Notes under the pieces: model-generated
The model's input: the letters and a program-made list of their open reading frames with translations, nothing else
Told to the model about the DNA's origin: nothing
The model's database searches: none
Translations under genes and position numbers: made by a program
In this document: one piece after another, positions 11,401-21,399 of the stretch
Layout: every line of letters begins with the position of its first letter
Position numbering within the stretch: the stretch's first letter is position 1
NCBI GenBank assembly: GCA_902702965.1
Contig: CACRXP010000007.1
Location: 2,858,479 to 2,922,478 of the forward strand
Direction: 5' to 3'
Length of the DNA: 64,000 nucleotides
Origin: Spirometra erinaceieuropaei
Taxonomy: Eukaryota > Platyhelminthes > Cestoda > Diphyllobothriidea > Diphyllobothriidae

Positions 11401-12869
11401 ACTATGGGCTCGCCAGAGTGGACGATACTTGTAGCTTTCCTCTACCATGTACACTCAAAACATCAGCTTGGACAGGTTTTGCTTCTTGTTAAGGGCTACC
11501 TGCTAAGAGGCCGCCGACAGAGAAGTCGAGACGGAAACATTTGTGTCCATATAGGAGGTCTTGCGCACCATATCCATTGGCTTTCCGAAGCAATTGAGCT
11601 CCAAACAGATGGTTGCAGTCATCGGTCTGACAGCAGTCATCCAGACTATGGCGGCAGAGCGTTGGACGACACAGCGTGTCGATAGATTGGTACAGAATTG
11701 TTTTGCGCTTATTCCGCCTTCATTCGGCTAGTTGTAACCTTGACCGCTATCTGATAACAAAACCACAACCATCAGATGGGTCGTGAGCACTTCATTGGAC
11801 CGACCTTTATGAGTGCCTCGACTGGAACAGCGTTATGTCAGTCTTCTCGCATCTCTGTCGAGTCTTCCTTACCTACTTCCAAGGTGCACCTACAAAAGTC
11901 ATAGCGTCTCACAGCAACAATGCTACTATGCACATGTGACCCTCTGAGGCCTGTTTAAACGGTCCAAGTATGTAAAAAATGTTACACTTTACCAATATCA
12001 ACTATTTACGCCCGACAGGACGGTTCGTTTGTTACTCTCAGTGAGCTAAAACAATAGTGCCGTCACACAACTCTTCTAACCTCCTTTCACCCCCTTCTAA
12101 TCCCTCTATTTCTCCAAGTCAGGAGAAAAATCGTGCGCATGACAACGCAAAGAAAACAGAGATGCAGCATTTTTGGAAGCAGGCATCCGGCAGCCCCAAA
12201 TATGACGTCTATGTTTGATTGGATTCGATGTAAAATTTTAAGCATTCCCTCACGATAGGAATTAGTTTCTCGTGACATTCAGTAGCATCTATAGTTTCCA
12301 TAAGCTCGTCGTTTAAAATAGCGTGCCATGAATATTGCACGCGATTAAGTCTTCCCAGACCTCTTCTTGAAGATCGCGTATTGTCTTTTCCTAAGACTCC
12401 CGTTCACTTGAGAATTATCCAAAAAAGGCTGAAGTCATCACCGGGTCACAGACCAGTGTTCTCCTACCTTCCGGTTGAAACATTGAACGTTTCATCGCGC
12501 AAACACTCCCCACCTACTAGCAACTCATCTGATCGTCAAAACCCGTGTTGCTGGCGGGTAGATATCTTAAAATGCCCTGGCTGGCGCACACACACACACA
12601 CATGCCGTGTTCTCCCCGGCAAGCAAAATGCATGTACTCCTCGCCTTGCTGTAGGTCACACAGACGATTTTGTTTACGGGTTTTACGAGCAAGCAAAAAG
12701 GTAGACGTTACCCCTCTCCCCCCCCCCCGTTTGAGTGGGGGCGCTAGCTTTACAGTAGACTTTAGAGATTTTACCGGGAGTTTTGAAAGGGACACTTTTG
12801 AGCGCACACACACCTCCTCTTCCTCCTCTGCCTTATTGCATAATACATTTGAATTTAATGTTGTTTAAG
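11400..12869. other. Intron 4A, distal part with microsatellites
   Basis: No gene was recognised. There are a CA run at about 12588-12602, a C run at about 12717-12729 and a short CTCCTC-rich tract. The stretch ends with the acceptor TTAATGTTGTTTAAG used by exon 5A. Confidence 0.5.
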
Positions 12870-12999
12870 ACCCACGCAATCTGTCGGATCCCACGGTACG
12901 ACGGACCTTCTGCGCCCCTCATCGCCCCTCTCAGAATTGTGGTGTTTGTGGAGACCCCGGCCCGTGTGAGTCGACCGGAAAACTTCGTCTACCTACCAA
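12870..12999 (+). CDS. NFAT5-like: NFAT5-like IPT domain copy A, second exon (5A)
   Basis: This is the second half of IPT domain A: HAICRIPRYDGPSAPL, then RIVVFVETPARVSRPENFVY and LP. It aligns with NFAT5 LIVKVPPYHD...LPVSVGIYVV...VQPFTYTP, including the final F-x-Y-x-P strand. The acceptor AG is at 12868-12869 and the donor GTGAGT starts at 13000. The exon begins in phase 0, matching exon 4A, and ends one base into a codon. That is the same phase in which RHD exon 3 ends, so the 4A+5A pair is a symmetric (1-1) module. The exon can be followed in frame by IPT exon 4B at 19167. Confidence 0.9.
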
Positions 13000-13429
13000 G
13001 TGAGTTGCCCCTTCCTTAAAAACGTGTTTCTGTAGCAGTACTACTAAAAGGCGTTGTATAAGCGGGAAACATGATAAAATTTGACTAGCAGCCCCTACAC
13101 TTGGTCCTGTTTTGAAGTAGACTTAATGCACCTTTTTTAAACGCAACACACGATTCGGCGGTAAGCAGGGAAGGCTCATGACTAATAACCGAGTGATATC
13201 TGGTTTCCTTCACAAGACTGGTAGAAACTTGAAGCAAGCATATGCAGCAGAAATTATTAGAACCAACGAATTTCGCGACAGCTTAGCAACGGCAACCTGT
13301 CGTTGCATAAGAGCAGTAAAGAATGAGATATATGCAGAGATTTAAACTTCCATAAGAAAACCAATGCCAAAATAGCAAGATCATCGTTTACTGCACGCAG
13401 ACTAATCAGTAAAAATGGCAATTTAGAAA

Positions 13430-14365
13430 CACAACTCAAAAAAGCACTCTGAGGAGGTGTGCAAATCCAAGAGCTGAGACTTCCCAGGGAAAGTTGAGGT
13501 TGACCACGAGGTCGGGTTTCTCCCGCTCTATGTAGGCAACCTCCGGGTAGCGCAATATCCGAGTTGTTCGAGCCCGAAATAATACTCGGAAGGATGTCTT
13601 GGGGTCAACGGAATGACCGCTAATAAGGAGGTGTTTCGTGATAGAAGAACGAGGGATTTTCTTTTCCTGTTTTAAAAGCCATTTAGGCAGGTGCTCAACC
13701 GACATGGCTGCCAATTGCCTTTGCGCTCACCCAATATGCTTGCATCCTCAAGTGCATACGAATTTGTAAACACAATTTAACGTGGCGTGCGATTGCAAGG
13801 CATCCTTTGCCCGTGGAATTAGGATAGCTATAGTGAGACTGCTAAATATGAGGTTGGCTGCGTTTTATGTTCGTTCCGTGGCGCATCTCAATCGTCGGTT
13901 AATAGTATTTAAAAGGCTGGCACACTTAAAGGGTAAGGATATTACGGCGGGCTTTTTCAGGACTGATTGTCACGTGAATTTAGGCCATGAGGTGTTACTG
14001 TACTTTTGGATGAAACGTGTTGGGCATCCAAGTTTAATCAAGGTTATTTTGAGGCAAACAATTTCTGCATCTTTGGAAAAGAGTGTAAACAAGATTTCTC
14101 TTTCGTTTTATTGGCAAAAAGCCCAGGAAGTGTAGGTGTTGACTTCTCCATGTATCCTTATGGAAAGCCGATCGACTTACTGAACCATCTTTCTGTTTAG
14201 TCATGAGGACGTCCAGGAAAGATAGTTTGTCGCACCTCTATTTTTCCATTGTGAATTTGATCTTCGGATGGAGACTATTCATGGCAGCAATTAGGTCTTC
14301 GGTATCCTCGTTGTCCTCAGCAATAACAAATATATAGCCTACATATCTTCTGAGATCTACCAAGG
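13430..14365 (-). pseudogene. PLE remnant: end of reverse transcriptase plus GIY-YIG endonuclease
   Basis: Read on the minus strand, 14352 to about 14000 gives RRYVGYIFVIAED, NSLHPKIKFTMEK and LSFLDVLMTKQKDGSVSRSA in order. These match the catalytic YVDD region and the following HPxIxFTxE...LPFLDVLV block of Penelope-like reverse transcriptases. The catalytic YVDD has become YVGY. Continuing, about 13800-13440 gives NCVYKFVC, GCKHIG, HLPKWLLKQ, SSITKHLLISGHSVDP and LNFPW, which is the GIY-YIG endonuclease and PLE C-terminus. Stops and frameshifts interrupt it, so it is a dead, 5'-truncated copy antisense to the host gene. Confidence 0.75.
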
Positions 14366-14380
14366 CAAACTGAGGTTGAT

Positions 14381-14695
14381 GATATGCACATGTGGATGCA
14401 AGTACATTGGGTGAACGCAGAGGCGACTGACAGTCAGGTCAGTTGAGCACCTGCCTAAATGACTTTTAAAGCAGGAAAATAAAATCCCTCGTTCTTCCAT
14501 CACAAAGCACCCCCAGAAAGCGGTCACTCCGTTGACCTTAAGACATTCTTCCAAGTGTTAGTTTGGGCACGAACAACTCGGATATTGTGCTACCTGGAGG
14601 CAGCCTACATACGGCGGAAGGAACCCGATCTATGCCAATAGTCAGATCACGTGGTCAACCTCGGCTTGCCCTGGTAATCCCTACTCCTTCGTTTT
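14381..14695 (+). pseudogene. PLE GIY-YIG fragment, inverted relative to its neighbour
   Basis: The plus strand gives CTCGCKYIG, a stop, then TQRRLTVRSVEHLPK, KQENKIPRSSITKH and a decayed tail. This is the same endonuclease segment as the minus-strand copy at 13440-13800, here in the opposite orientation and head-to-head with it. At the DNA level the block CCTCGTTCTTCCATCACAAA is the reverse complement of sequence at about 13640. Broken by stops. Confidence 0.7.
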
Positions 14696-14699
14696 ACAC

Positions 14700-15395
14700 A
14701 TTTTCTCTTGAGAAATAAATAAATAATTTATTTTATTTGGCGTGTTGGCCTTTTTTCTTTCCTGTATAACGTGTTTAAGTTGTCATTTTCACTGATCAGT
14801 CTGTGTGCAGTGAACAACGACCTTGATGTGTGGTATTGATTTTCTGTTCAAATTCAATTTGTTGTATGCTTTTTATTCGTTATCCATGTTATGCAGCGAC
14901 GGACTCTCACGAGATTTTTCGGTACCAATAAATTTTACTGTCTACGCAATGTGTTGTAAGCCCACGTCCATTAAATTTCTCTAGCGTTCGCTCTTTTCGC
15001 GATGTATTCATCCCAAGGATAGACTTTCAAGTCGAGCAACATGTCTCGGCGTTTCTTAACAGGAGGAGCATGATGTTTTCTAGCCTCCATACGGTTCTCC
15101 AAAAATTCATTTTCCGGCTTAACCAGAGTGTGTCAAAAAACTTGTGCATTCACTGGCACGTTAAAAGTGCTTGCACAAAGGCCAAATGGATGGTCGATCA
15201 CGCACTGCTCAAATAAAAATTGGTGTCTGAGTGGAAGATGATGCAGTCAACACATCGCTCATTATGCTAGTTTCGTTTTCGTAACTTGTGTGCCCGCTTA
15301 TGCTAAACCATTAATGCTTACATGAATTGAGGTATCGTAAGTATATGTATGTATATATACACTGGAAGATGGGCATCCGAAGAAACATAAGTCGA
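14700..15395. other. AT-rich intergenic or intronic DNA
   Basis: No coding motif. A TA-rich patch lies at about 15340-15360. Nothing else was recognised. Confidence 0.4.
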
Positions 15396-15399
15396 AGAA

Positions 15400-15910
15400 A
15401 AATGGGTCCTTTAGGAAATTGCACAAACTTTATTTTGTAAATTTTCGTCGCTGATTCCCCAGGTCGTCGTCAGACGTGGGAAGAGTGAAAAACAGTTAAA
15501 ATTAAACATGCCCGAGAAATCGATATTGATTTGTCGGTGCTGACGGTTAGTCGATGCTGTTTGCCTGAAGTCACGTTTTGATTGGCTATTACCTATTCCA
15601 TTTTTCTTTGAGATTTGTGTACATGGCGTACAGATCGATGCGCCGATTGATGCATGAATCATCAGAGTGAATGGCCTCGAGAAATTCTCGGCCTTTCTAA
15701 TATAAACAGAAACCGACAATGCGCGTTTTATCCCAAGCAACTTTGTGCCCAGTTTCAAGCGTATGCATGGCGACTTGGGATAGTTGGTCCAGCCTCTTTA
15801 CTGCCAATTGGTGTTCATGTAGGCGTATGGAGGCGGATATATATGTGTATGAATTTGAATACAGGCATCCCGAGAAGCATAATTCAGTAGAAATAAGTCT
15901 TTTGGGAAAG
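15400..15910 (-). pseudogene. PLE GIY-YIG endonuclease fragment
   Basis: The minus strand carries RLHEHQLAVKRLDQLSQVAM, then ETGHKVAWDKTRIVGF and IRKAENFSR. This is the second half of a PLE GIY-YIG domain (R-x-x-EHQLAV, HALExGH, W-D-x-T-x-I-x-G, A-R-x-F). Similar 3'-end sequence occurs on both sides in the same orientation (about 15390-15500 and 15880-15985), so the fragment sits between two direct repeats. No intact frame. Confidence 0.6.
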
Positions 15911-16077
15911 ATAAGCAAATCTAATTGTAAATTTTCGACTTTGGTTCCCCAAGTCGGTCTCAGGCGTGAAGTGAGTGCGCAAAACAGTTAACTGCGGAAT
16001 AAATCACATAATAATTATAGAATACCGTCAAGTGCGACATAACATGCTTAAGAGAACAGGCACTAGCTAACAGGCCA

Positions 16078-16145
16078 GACATGTGCTTCATCGATATTCT
16101 GCCGCTGCATGTCACAGCTGCGAGGGGTTCGGCTCATCAGTGGGC
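16078..16145 (-). ncRNA. Hammerhead ribozyme motif, degenerate copy
   Basis: On the minus strand: CCCACTGATGAGCCGAAC, a loop containing a small hairpin, then ATCGATGAAGCACATGTC. The CUGAUGA core is intact. Stem II (GCCGA) is only partly matched by the 3' strand (TCGAT), and GAAA reads GAAG. The GUC cleavage triplet follows a very short stem III. Confidence 0.55.
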
Positions 16146-16149
16146 CCCC

Positions 16150-16600
16150 AAACGGCCCATGCGGCAGATGCGCTGGACCAACACGAGGATCATATCAGAT
16201 TCTGGCAGACGTTATAGGAATTCTCCATCATGACAAATGCCAACATTTCCGGGGTTGCGGTGGCAGACCCAATTGCCGACAGTGGGGTCGCGCAGATTGT
16301 GACCCTCGCCGTCCTGCATTTTTGTTTTTTCTTAAAATCCCGGGTATTTGCTGTGTGGGCCGGGGGGACGTGGAGTAGAACGCCAAGGTGCAGGCTTGGC
16401 GTGCTATTAGCCTGCGCCCTTCTCGCCTCAGGTCTTCTTGACTCCATGGTCAGACGGACCAGAGAGGAGAGACAGTGGTAGATGCTGTGCAAGTCCACTA
16501 CCATTATAAACTAACTCACGCGCAGGTCACCATGCCCGGAGCGCACGGTGGACACCGTCGGGCACGACGATCGAACTGTCGCCGGGTCCCCAGGTGTCCC
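16150..16600 (+). repeat. Dispersed repeat family B copy between two hammerhead motifs
   Basis: It shares with 56440-56930 and, in reverse, with 39560-40010 the landmarks ACAAATGCCAACATTTCCGG, CGCCAAGGTGCAGGC and a GA-rich stretch before TAGATGCTGTGCAAGTC. No reading frame was recognised. Confidence 0.6.
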
Positions 16601-16619
16601 CGTGTGCTTTTCTGGTAGA

Positions 16620-16700
16620 TACTCCACTGATGAGCCTAACCCCTCGCAGCTGCGTCATGCAGCGGCGAAATCTCGGTAAAACATGTGTCCGGGCTTTTGG
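16620..16700 (+). ncRNA. Hammerhead ribozyme motif, degenerate copy
   Basis: CUGAUGA at 16627-16633 follows CTCCA. A long loop contains the hairpin GCTGCGTCATGCAGC, then CGGTAAAACATGTGTC with the cleavage triplet GTC at 16687-16689. The GAAA box reads TAAA and stem II carries a mismatch, so it is probably inactive. Confidence 0.5.
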
Positions 16701-16809
16701 CTGGTACCTGCGTTGTCAAGTAGGACATAGATGGAATTTTAAGACGCAGTGGGATAAGCGTGTCTCATGACCTGATCGGTGAAGGACCTTCCTTGATAAT
16801 ATACAATGG

Positions 16810-17070
16810 ACGGCGTGTTCACTCCTGATCGAATAAATACCAGATCTGCACGACAATGAGGGGCAGGTGGCGAGGCAGTGATGAACTTCGGTCCGGTAAA
16901 CTCCTCATGATCCACAGGATGGACGCCGGTAGTGGATCATTCGCGTATTATGTGTATGTGCGCATGTTTATATTTGAGACCCTAGCTGATTGTCAAGATT
17001 ATGATTGCCAGCATGAAGGCGGAATAAGCCTAAAACAGTAATGTATCAGTCTACTTCATTTCCTTTTATC
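16810..17070 (+). repeat. Dispersed repeat family C copy
   Basis: It matches the 34.9-35.4 kb units: GAATAAATACCAGATCTGCA, GGTGGCGAGGCAGTGATGAA, CTTCGGTCCGGT and a GTGCGCATGTTT block in the same order. Diverged. Confidence 0.65.
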
Positions 17071-17399
17071 TATAAAAAAAATAAGCGCCCATGGAATGTT
17101 GCCGGAAATAGACCAAGTTCTTAGGGGGCGAAACAACGTTTATTGTGTGAATTTTTGAAATTGTTTCCACTGCTTGTCAATGGACACATTCTCAACGTAC
17201 GGAAACAGCAAACTGCCTATTGAAAAATTCCACGGTTGTTTGAAGTTCGTGATAATAGACATTCAGTGCATTCAGTTACTCGGTTGTATTTGGCTGTCTT
17301 CGTCTCCACTTGCCCTTGAGGATTCTCTATGCGACATCTGAATCAACAGTTTATTGATGCACTGCTTCTATGAACTTGCGGCCACTTTTTGGAGTATGT

Positions 17400-17770
17400 T
17401 ATTGCCGACAAAGACAAGGGAGACTGGAGTGGCCATTTCTGGTTTATTAGCCGACGTCAGCCAGTCGTACCCAAACCCGAGGTGTGCAAAACCTGGGGCT
17501 CCAACTAGCGACCTGTTAGTTAGAAATCCAACGCCTCTAACCACTGAGCCACGGGCTCGTTGTCCTGTCGGTTTCAATCGGGAATACACAATGGTAGAGG
17601 GGCGCTCGCCGATCGTTCCTACGGAACTCACTCGTCCCGTTGTGCCTTGCGGGCTCTCTCACGAGCCTAACCAGCAGCTGCACAGCGGCGCATGACGAAG
17701 GCAGAATTTTATTACCGACAAAGACAAGGGAGACTGGAATGGCCACTTCTGGCTCATTAGCCGTTGTTGT
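17400..17770 (-). mobile_element. tRNA-derived SINE family 1
   Basis: Read on the minus strand it has the tRNA-like head GGGCTCGTGGCTCAGTGGTT (A-box region). A diverged B-box region and the conserved body TGACTGGCTGACG..., ATTCCAGTCTCCCTTGTCTT, follow. The body occurs twice here, suggesting two overlapping or tandem copies. Confidence 0.7.
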
Positions 17771-17895
17771 GGCGCCAAAGATGCGAGTTTTCTCTTGCGA
17801 AAATGTGTATTCTGAGTTCAGCGCGTGCGAAGCTGTCTTCGATGCATGGCCATGTCTCTTCACAAGCAGTTGATGCTCCTGTGTAGGGGGCACTG
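17770..17895 (-). pseudogene. Short PLE GIY-YIG fragment
   Basis: The minus strand reads PPTQEHQLLVKRHGHASKTA, then EKTRIFG. This is the same EHQL-V-KR ... KTRI-G block seen at 15.8 kb. It abuts a SINE. Confidence 0.5.
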
Positions 17896-17989
17896 ACAGA
17901 TTTCTTAGTTTACCTTCGACGGACTGCTTTATAACTGATGATGGAAACGAGGAAGTTATCTAAGCTTTGGTCCATGGACTCGCCTGCCC

Positions 17990-18165
17990 TTCCTCTTTTT
18001 CTTCTGCCACTTCTTCTTCTTCTTCTCCTCCTCCTCCTCCTCCTCCCCCCTCCTCCTTATTCTTCCTCTTATCCTCCCCCTCCACCCTCCTTCCTCCTCC
18101 TCCTCCTCCTCCTCCTCCTCCTCTTCTTCTTCTTCTTCTTCTTATTCTCATTCTTAGTCTTCTTC
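17990..18165 (+). repeat. Pyrimidine microsatellite (CTT/CTC)n
   Basis: About 175 bases of CTT and CTC triplets with some C runs. The long Leu/Pro/Ser-rich frame that it produces is an artefact of the repeat. Confidence 0.95.
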
Positions 18166-18329
18166 TCCTATTCTTCCTGGAATACTCGACACGATGATGT
18201 AGTTATACGTCAGTCTAAGAATTTGGGGAAAGTTTTAAGGGCAGGACATGGACTAAAGTGTCCGGGGCGTCACTTTTTAGAATCAGCCCACGTGTCTAGG
18301 TTTTAGTTAGCACCTATGTTGGGAGTACG

Positions 18330-18670
18330 GTAACACGATCGGTGAGCGTCCCTCTACCATTGTGTTTTCTCTATCGCAACCGACAGGATAACGAGCTCGT
18401 GGCTCAGTGGTTAGGGGCGTTGGACTTCCTATCAACAGGTGGGGGATCGAGACCCAGGTGTTCCACACTTCGGGGTTGGATATGACTGGTTGACGACGGC
18501 CAAGGAATCGGAAATTGCAATTTCAGTCCCCATTGTTAATAATGCTATCCTGCCTGCATTACGCGTCGCTGTGCAGCTGCTGGTTTGGATCGAGAGAGAG
18601 AGCCCGTAAAGCACAACGGAACGAGTGAGTTCCGTAACACGATCGGTGAGCGCCCCACTACCATGGTAAA
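18330..18670 (+). mobile_element. tRNA-derived SINE family 1
   Basis: This is a nearly complete unit. The head CGAGCTCGTGGCTCAGTGGT has an A-box, and GGGGGATCGAGACCC has a B-box-like sequence. The body GACTGGTTGACGACGG and the region around GTGCAGCTGCTGGTTTGGAT follow. The leading sequence ACACGATCGGTGAGCG recurs at its end (about 18636), so the unit is bounded by a direct repeat of about 30 bases. Length about 305-340 bases. Confidence 0.75.
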
Positions 18671-18834
18671 ACACTTGCCAAACATATATATAACTGATGG
18701 ATCCGGCTTACATAAACTTTTTGACTTGGCCTATAAGCTTCACCCCGAAGGATTTGCTCCACGTTAGCACGTATAAAAACCTAAGGATCAAAGCTGTAGC
18801 ATCTACTAGAAATTACATGAGGAGCGCTGTGGGA

Positions 18835-18905
18835 CCCATTGATGAGCCGAATTCCTCGCACCTGTATCAGGAAGTGATAGAATATCGGGTAAAGAGTGTC
18901 TGGGC
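18835..18905 (+). ncRNA. Hammerhead ribozyme motif, mutated copy
   Basis: TTGATGAGCCGAATTCCTCG, then ATCGGGTAAAGAGTGTCTGG. The conserved C of CUGAUGA is U and GAAA is TAAA. It belongs to the same family but is presumably inactive. Confidence 0.5.
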
Positions 18906-19166
18906 TTCTTACTGGTACTGGTGTTGTCAGTACGGCGAATCATACAACATACAGCATGTATATATATATATATATATGCATGCCTAGTTCCACGCTGTGA
19001 AAGACAACTACATTAATATTTTCAGGAATTAAATGTTCTAAACTGTACTGCTAATTTCTTCACTATTGTAAAGGCACTTCACTACTTCGGCATGCAAGTG
19101 CTCTAGGCTCGCCCACAAAACTATTTATAAACTCGACATTTTTATATTTATCCTTTCATGGTGAAG

Positions 19167-19387
19167 CCTCGGACAGGTTCCCACCAAAAATACTTCGGAT
19201 GTCGTTAGATGAAGCACCTGTATCAGGCGGTGTAGACCTTTTCATCATCGGAAAGGGTTTTAGTTCCGACAGCCGAGTCGTTTTCCGACAGAATTCCGGA
19301 AAACAAAATCTCGGTTTTTCCCTCTACCCTGGCGACGACTTCGTTTGGAAACAGCAAGCACATGTGGACGCAAACCTAACAAACTCT
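19167..19387 (+). CDS. NFAT5-like: NFAT5-like IPT domain copy B, first exon (4B)
   Basis: This is a second, diverged copy of IPT exon 4A. The leading CC completes a Thr codon after either exon 3 or exon 5A (both end with a single A). Then come PPKILRMSLDEAPVSGGVDL, FIIGKGFSSDSRVVFRQ and a W-K-Q-Q-A-H-V-D segment equivalent to W-E-R-E-A-D-L-D. In the core from MS to FR-E/Q, 19 of 31 residues equal copy A. The inferred acceptor AG is at 19165-19166 after a T-rich tract. The donor GTAAGT starts at 19388 in phase 0, as in 4A. The conserved core with silent and conservative change argues for selection rather than decay, but no transcript evidence is available. Confidence 0.8.
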
Positions 19388-19543
19388 GTAAGTTCGACGA
19401 TCTTTTGCCTGCATACGCTGTATGCTTCTAGTGAATACTATATGCTTATAAAATGTCTGGTCACTGACCAGTTTTCCATAAGTCCTCCAAGTCTTGTGGA
19501 CGTTGATAAAATTTCGCAAACTACAGCTCTGAATACTAATCAG

Positions 19544-19696
19544 TCATTGGTAAGTCTGAACTGTATTAACGACTACGATTTCAAGGATCAAAAGGAAGTC
19601 AAGTTTTGTGCAGTTGTTATGACTCCCAAACCTTTCACCTGCGACGTTGCTTCGATCGACTCGCGCGCAGACGTTAAGGCCGCAACTTTCACCTGA
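19544..19696 (+). CDS. NFAT5-like: NFAT5-like IPT domain copy B, second exon with stop (5B)
   Basis: The frame SLVSLNCINDYDFKDQKEVK, then FCAVVMTPKPFTCDVAS, resembles the second IPT half (LIVKVPPYHDQ, VGIYVVT, QPFTY). It ends at a TGA at 19694-19696, about 13 residues after the last IPT strand. The start chosen is the CAG acceptor at 19541-19543, which restores phase 0 after exon 4B. The intervening 156 bases are a multiple of three and lack stops, so retention would insert 52 residues. Unlike exon 5A it has no good donor, so the protein would terminate here. No AATAAA was found in the following 200 bases. The resemblance is weaker than for exon 4B. Confidence 0.6.
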   Translation, partial: SLVSLNCINDYDFKDQKEVKFCAVVMTPKPFTCDVASIDSRADVKAATFT

Positions 19697-19699
19697 AAC

Positions 19700-20760
19700 T
19701 TTCCTCTAGTCACGCACACTTATTGCCGTCTGAAATGGTCTTCGGTTCCGGCGTTGCAAATGGCACCTAATCTTCTAGACAGGAAGTTCTTTTTTACCTC
19801 CCGCTGAGCGCTTTTTGTTTTGAAGGCTTCTTTCGACGCGCCTTCTGCAAAAAATGAATTTTCTTCTTGAAGTATGATTTACCACCTGTTCATATTTTTC
19901 ACTCTGACGACACTCAACAAAGCAAGTAGCATTATTGTGAGCAAAATGGCAGTCGCAGCTTTTGAAGGACAGACACCAGCCTGCATGACGGGCCTAAAAA
20001 GGGCGTGGCACAATCCTGATCACGCCATTCAGTTTGGACCTCTCACGTGCATCAGCGTACCTGCACTGATACCTGTCAAGCTTTCGCATCTAGAAGTTCC
20101 GACAGAGTATGTTTGACTGGCCCTGGATTGTTACGATTTCACACACAAGGTAAACTGGTGTAGAATTAACTAAGTCCCTGTCTTGAAGAGGCAAATAAGC
20201 TTTAAATCCACAGAAGACTCACGCGGTTGTCAGCAGCTGACTTACGTCGCTTTTTAACGGAACACACCCTGGCTGACATGATGTGGAATCGAAAAACGCA
20301 GCACGGTAGTGGTATTAACATCTCGCCATTCGTTTCCAGTTTTTTTCTAACCGTACTCAGTTTGAATGACTGAGTTGGCTGTGTCTGGTAGAGTGATCTT
20401 CAGTTGCGTCCTGTCTACGGTAAATTCACGAAAAAAATTGGGTTAGTCTGCATGTCAGTCAGGCAGATCGGAGTCAGAAGTGTCAGAGATGCAACCGAGG
20501 TCAGCTTGCACCGTGCAGTACTGAGGACGACGCGCTGCGTGATCCATCAACCTGAGTCGGTGAGATAGGGGGGACTATAAAATTAAGGCCCGTGCACTGC
20601 CGAAAGCGCTGGCCCCAGCACAGATGTCGACAAAGTGGGCAAGACTGTTCCGTGGGTGGACGCCACTCTGAGTCCTTTTGATCGCAGAGGAGAACCCAGC
20701 ATTTTCTGAAGGAGGCACCTGCGAATAACTCAAATCCAGTGCTACGGTGGCACCTCTTCA
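19700..20760. other. Unassigned DNA downstream of IPT copy B
   Basis: An 80-codon plus frame at 19874-20116 has no recognisable motif. The first 40 bases resemble sequence at about 21695-21740 (CTAGTCACGC block). No other feature was recognised. Confidence 0.4.
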
Positions 20761-20767
20761 TGCTAGG

Positions 20768-21130
20768 CTGTTGTCTTTCGTGAAAACTGCGTGTACCGTC
20801 CTTGAACAGTCAGTCGGTCAATGCGGTCAAGTAGAACTTTTGAGGCTCTTCTGGAAGTCAATTTACGAAGGATAAGTTTTGTTTCATGGACTTGCTATCG
20901 CGCTAGGATCCTTCAGAGTGGGCTGCACCACGTAGACCTCGTTAGGCTCGGACTGCCAGTGTCCCACAAGTGAGTCGCAGAAAAAAGGTTGGGCAAAATG
21001 TCGGATGTGGTTTGGTAGCCCCACCTGAAGTAAACAAGCCCCAGTCACCTCTAATACGCGACCGGTGGTAAAAGGGGCTTTAACAGGTTTGAGCCGGGTA
21101 ACGCACATGCGACGAGGTCAAGTAGTTGTA
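20768..21130 (+). repeat. Direct repeat, upstream copy (pair with 22813)
   Basis: About 365 bases beginning CTGTTGTCTTTCGTGAAAAC recur at 22813-23198 in the same orientation with few differences, 2.05 kb away. The 3' portion overlaps the MITE at 20992. Confidence 0.85.
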
Positions 21131-21347
21131 TGCAAAATAAAAAATATTTTGAATGCGCGGTTGTAATTTGAATGGGTGAGAAATAGTTGCGCCAACCCCT
21201 AACTCTAATCCCTGATCCTAAACCCTAACCCCTAACTTTAACCTCTAACTATAACCCCTATCCATAGTCCCTAACCCTTAATTCCAACCCCAACAGTATT
21301 CGGTCCATCAGGTAGGGCCACCAAACCACATCTTACCGGGCAAAATG
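20992..21347 (+). mobile_element. MITE with telomere-like interior, copy M1
   Basis: Left terminus GGATGTGGTTTGGTAGCCCC and right terminus GGGCCACCAAACCACATCTT are inverted repeats of about 30 bases. Inside are the conserved CCTGAAGTAAACAAGCCCCA block and about 110 bases of imperfect CCCTAA-type units (about 21190-21300). Confidence 0.75.
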
Positions 21348-21399
21348 TTGCTTTCACTTGAGATCAGTCTTCGATTACGACGTTACTGCTGCTCGCCGA

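Noticed and set aside
17938..18306. Leu/Ser/Pro-rich protein frame
   Set aside because: Produced entirely by the CTT/CTC microsatellite.
19874..20116. Next exon of the NFAT5-like gene
   Set aside because: No motif, no clear splice sites, and copy B already ends in a stop.
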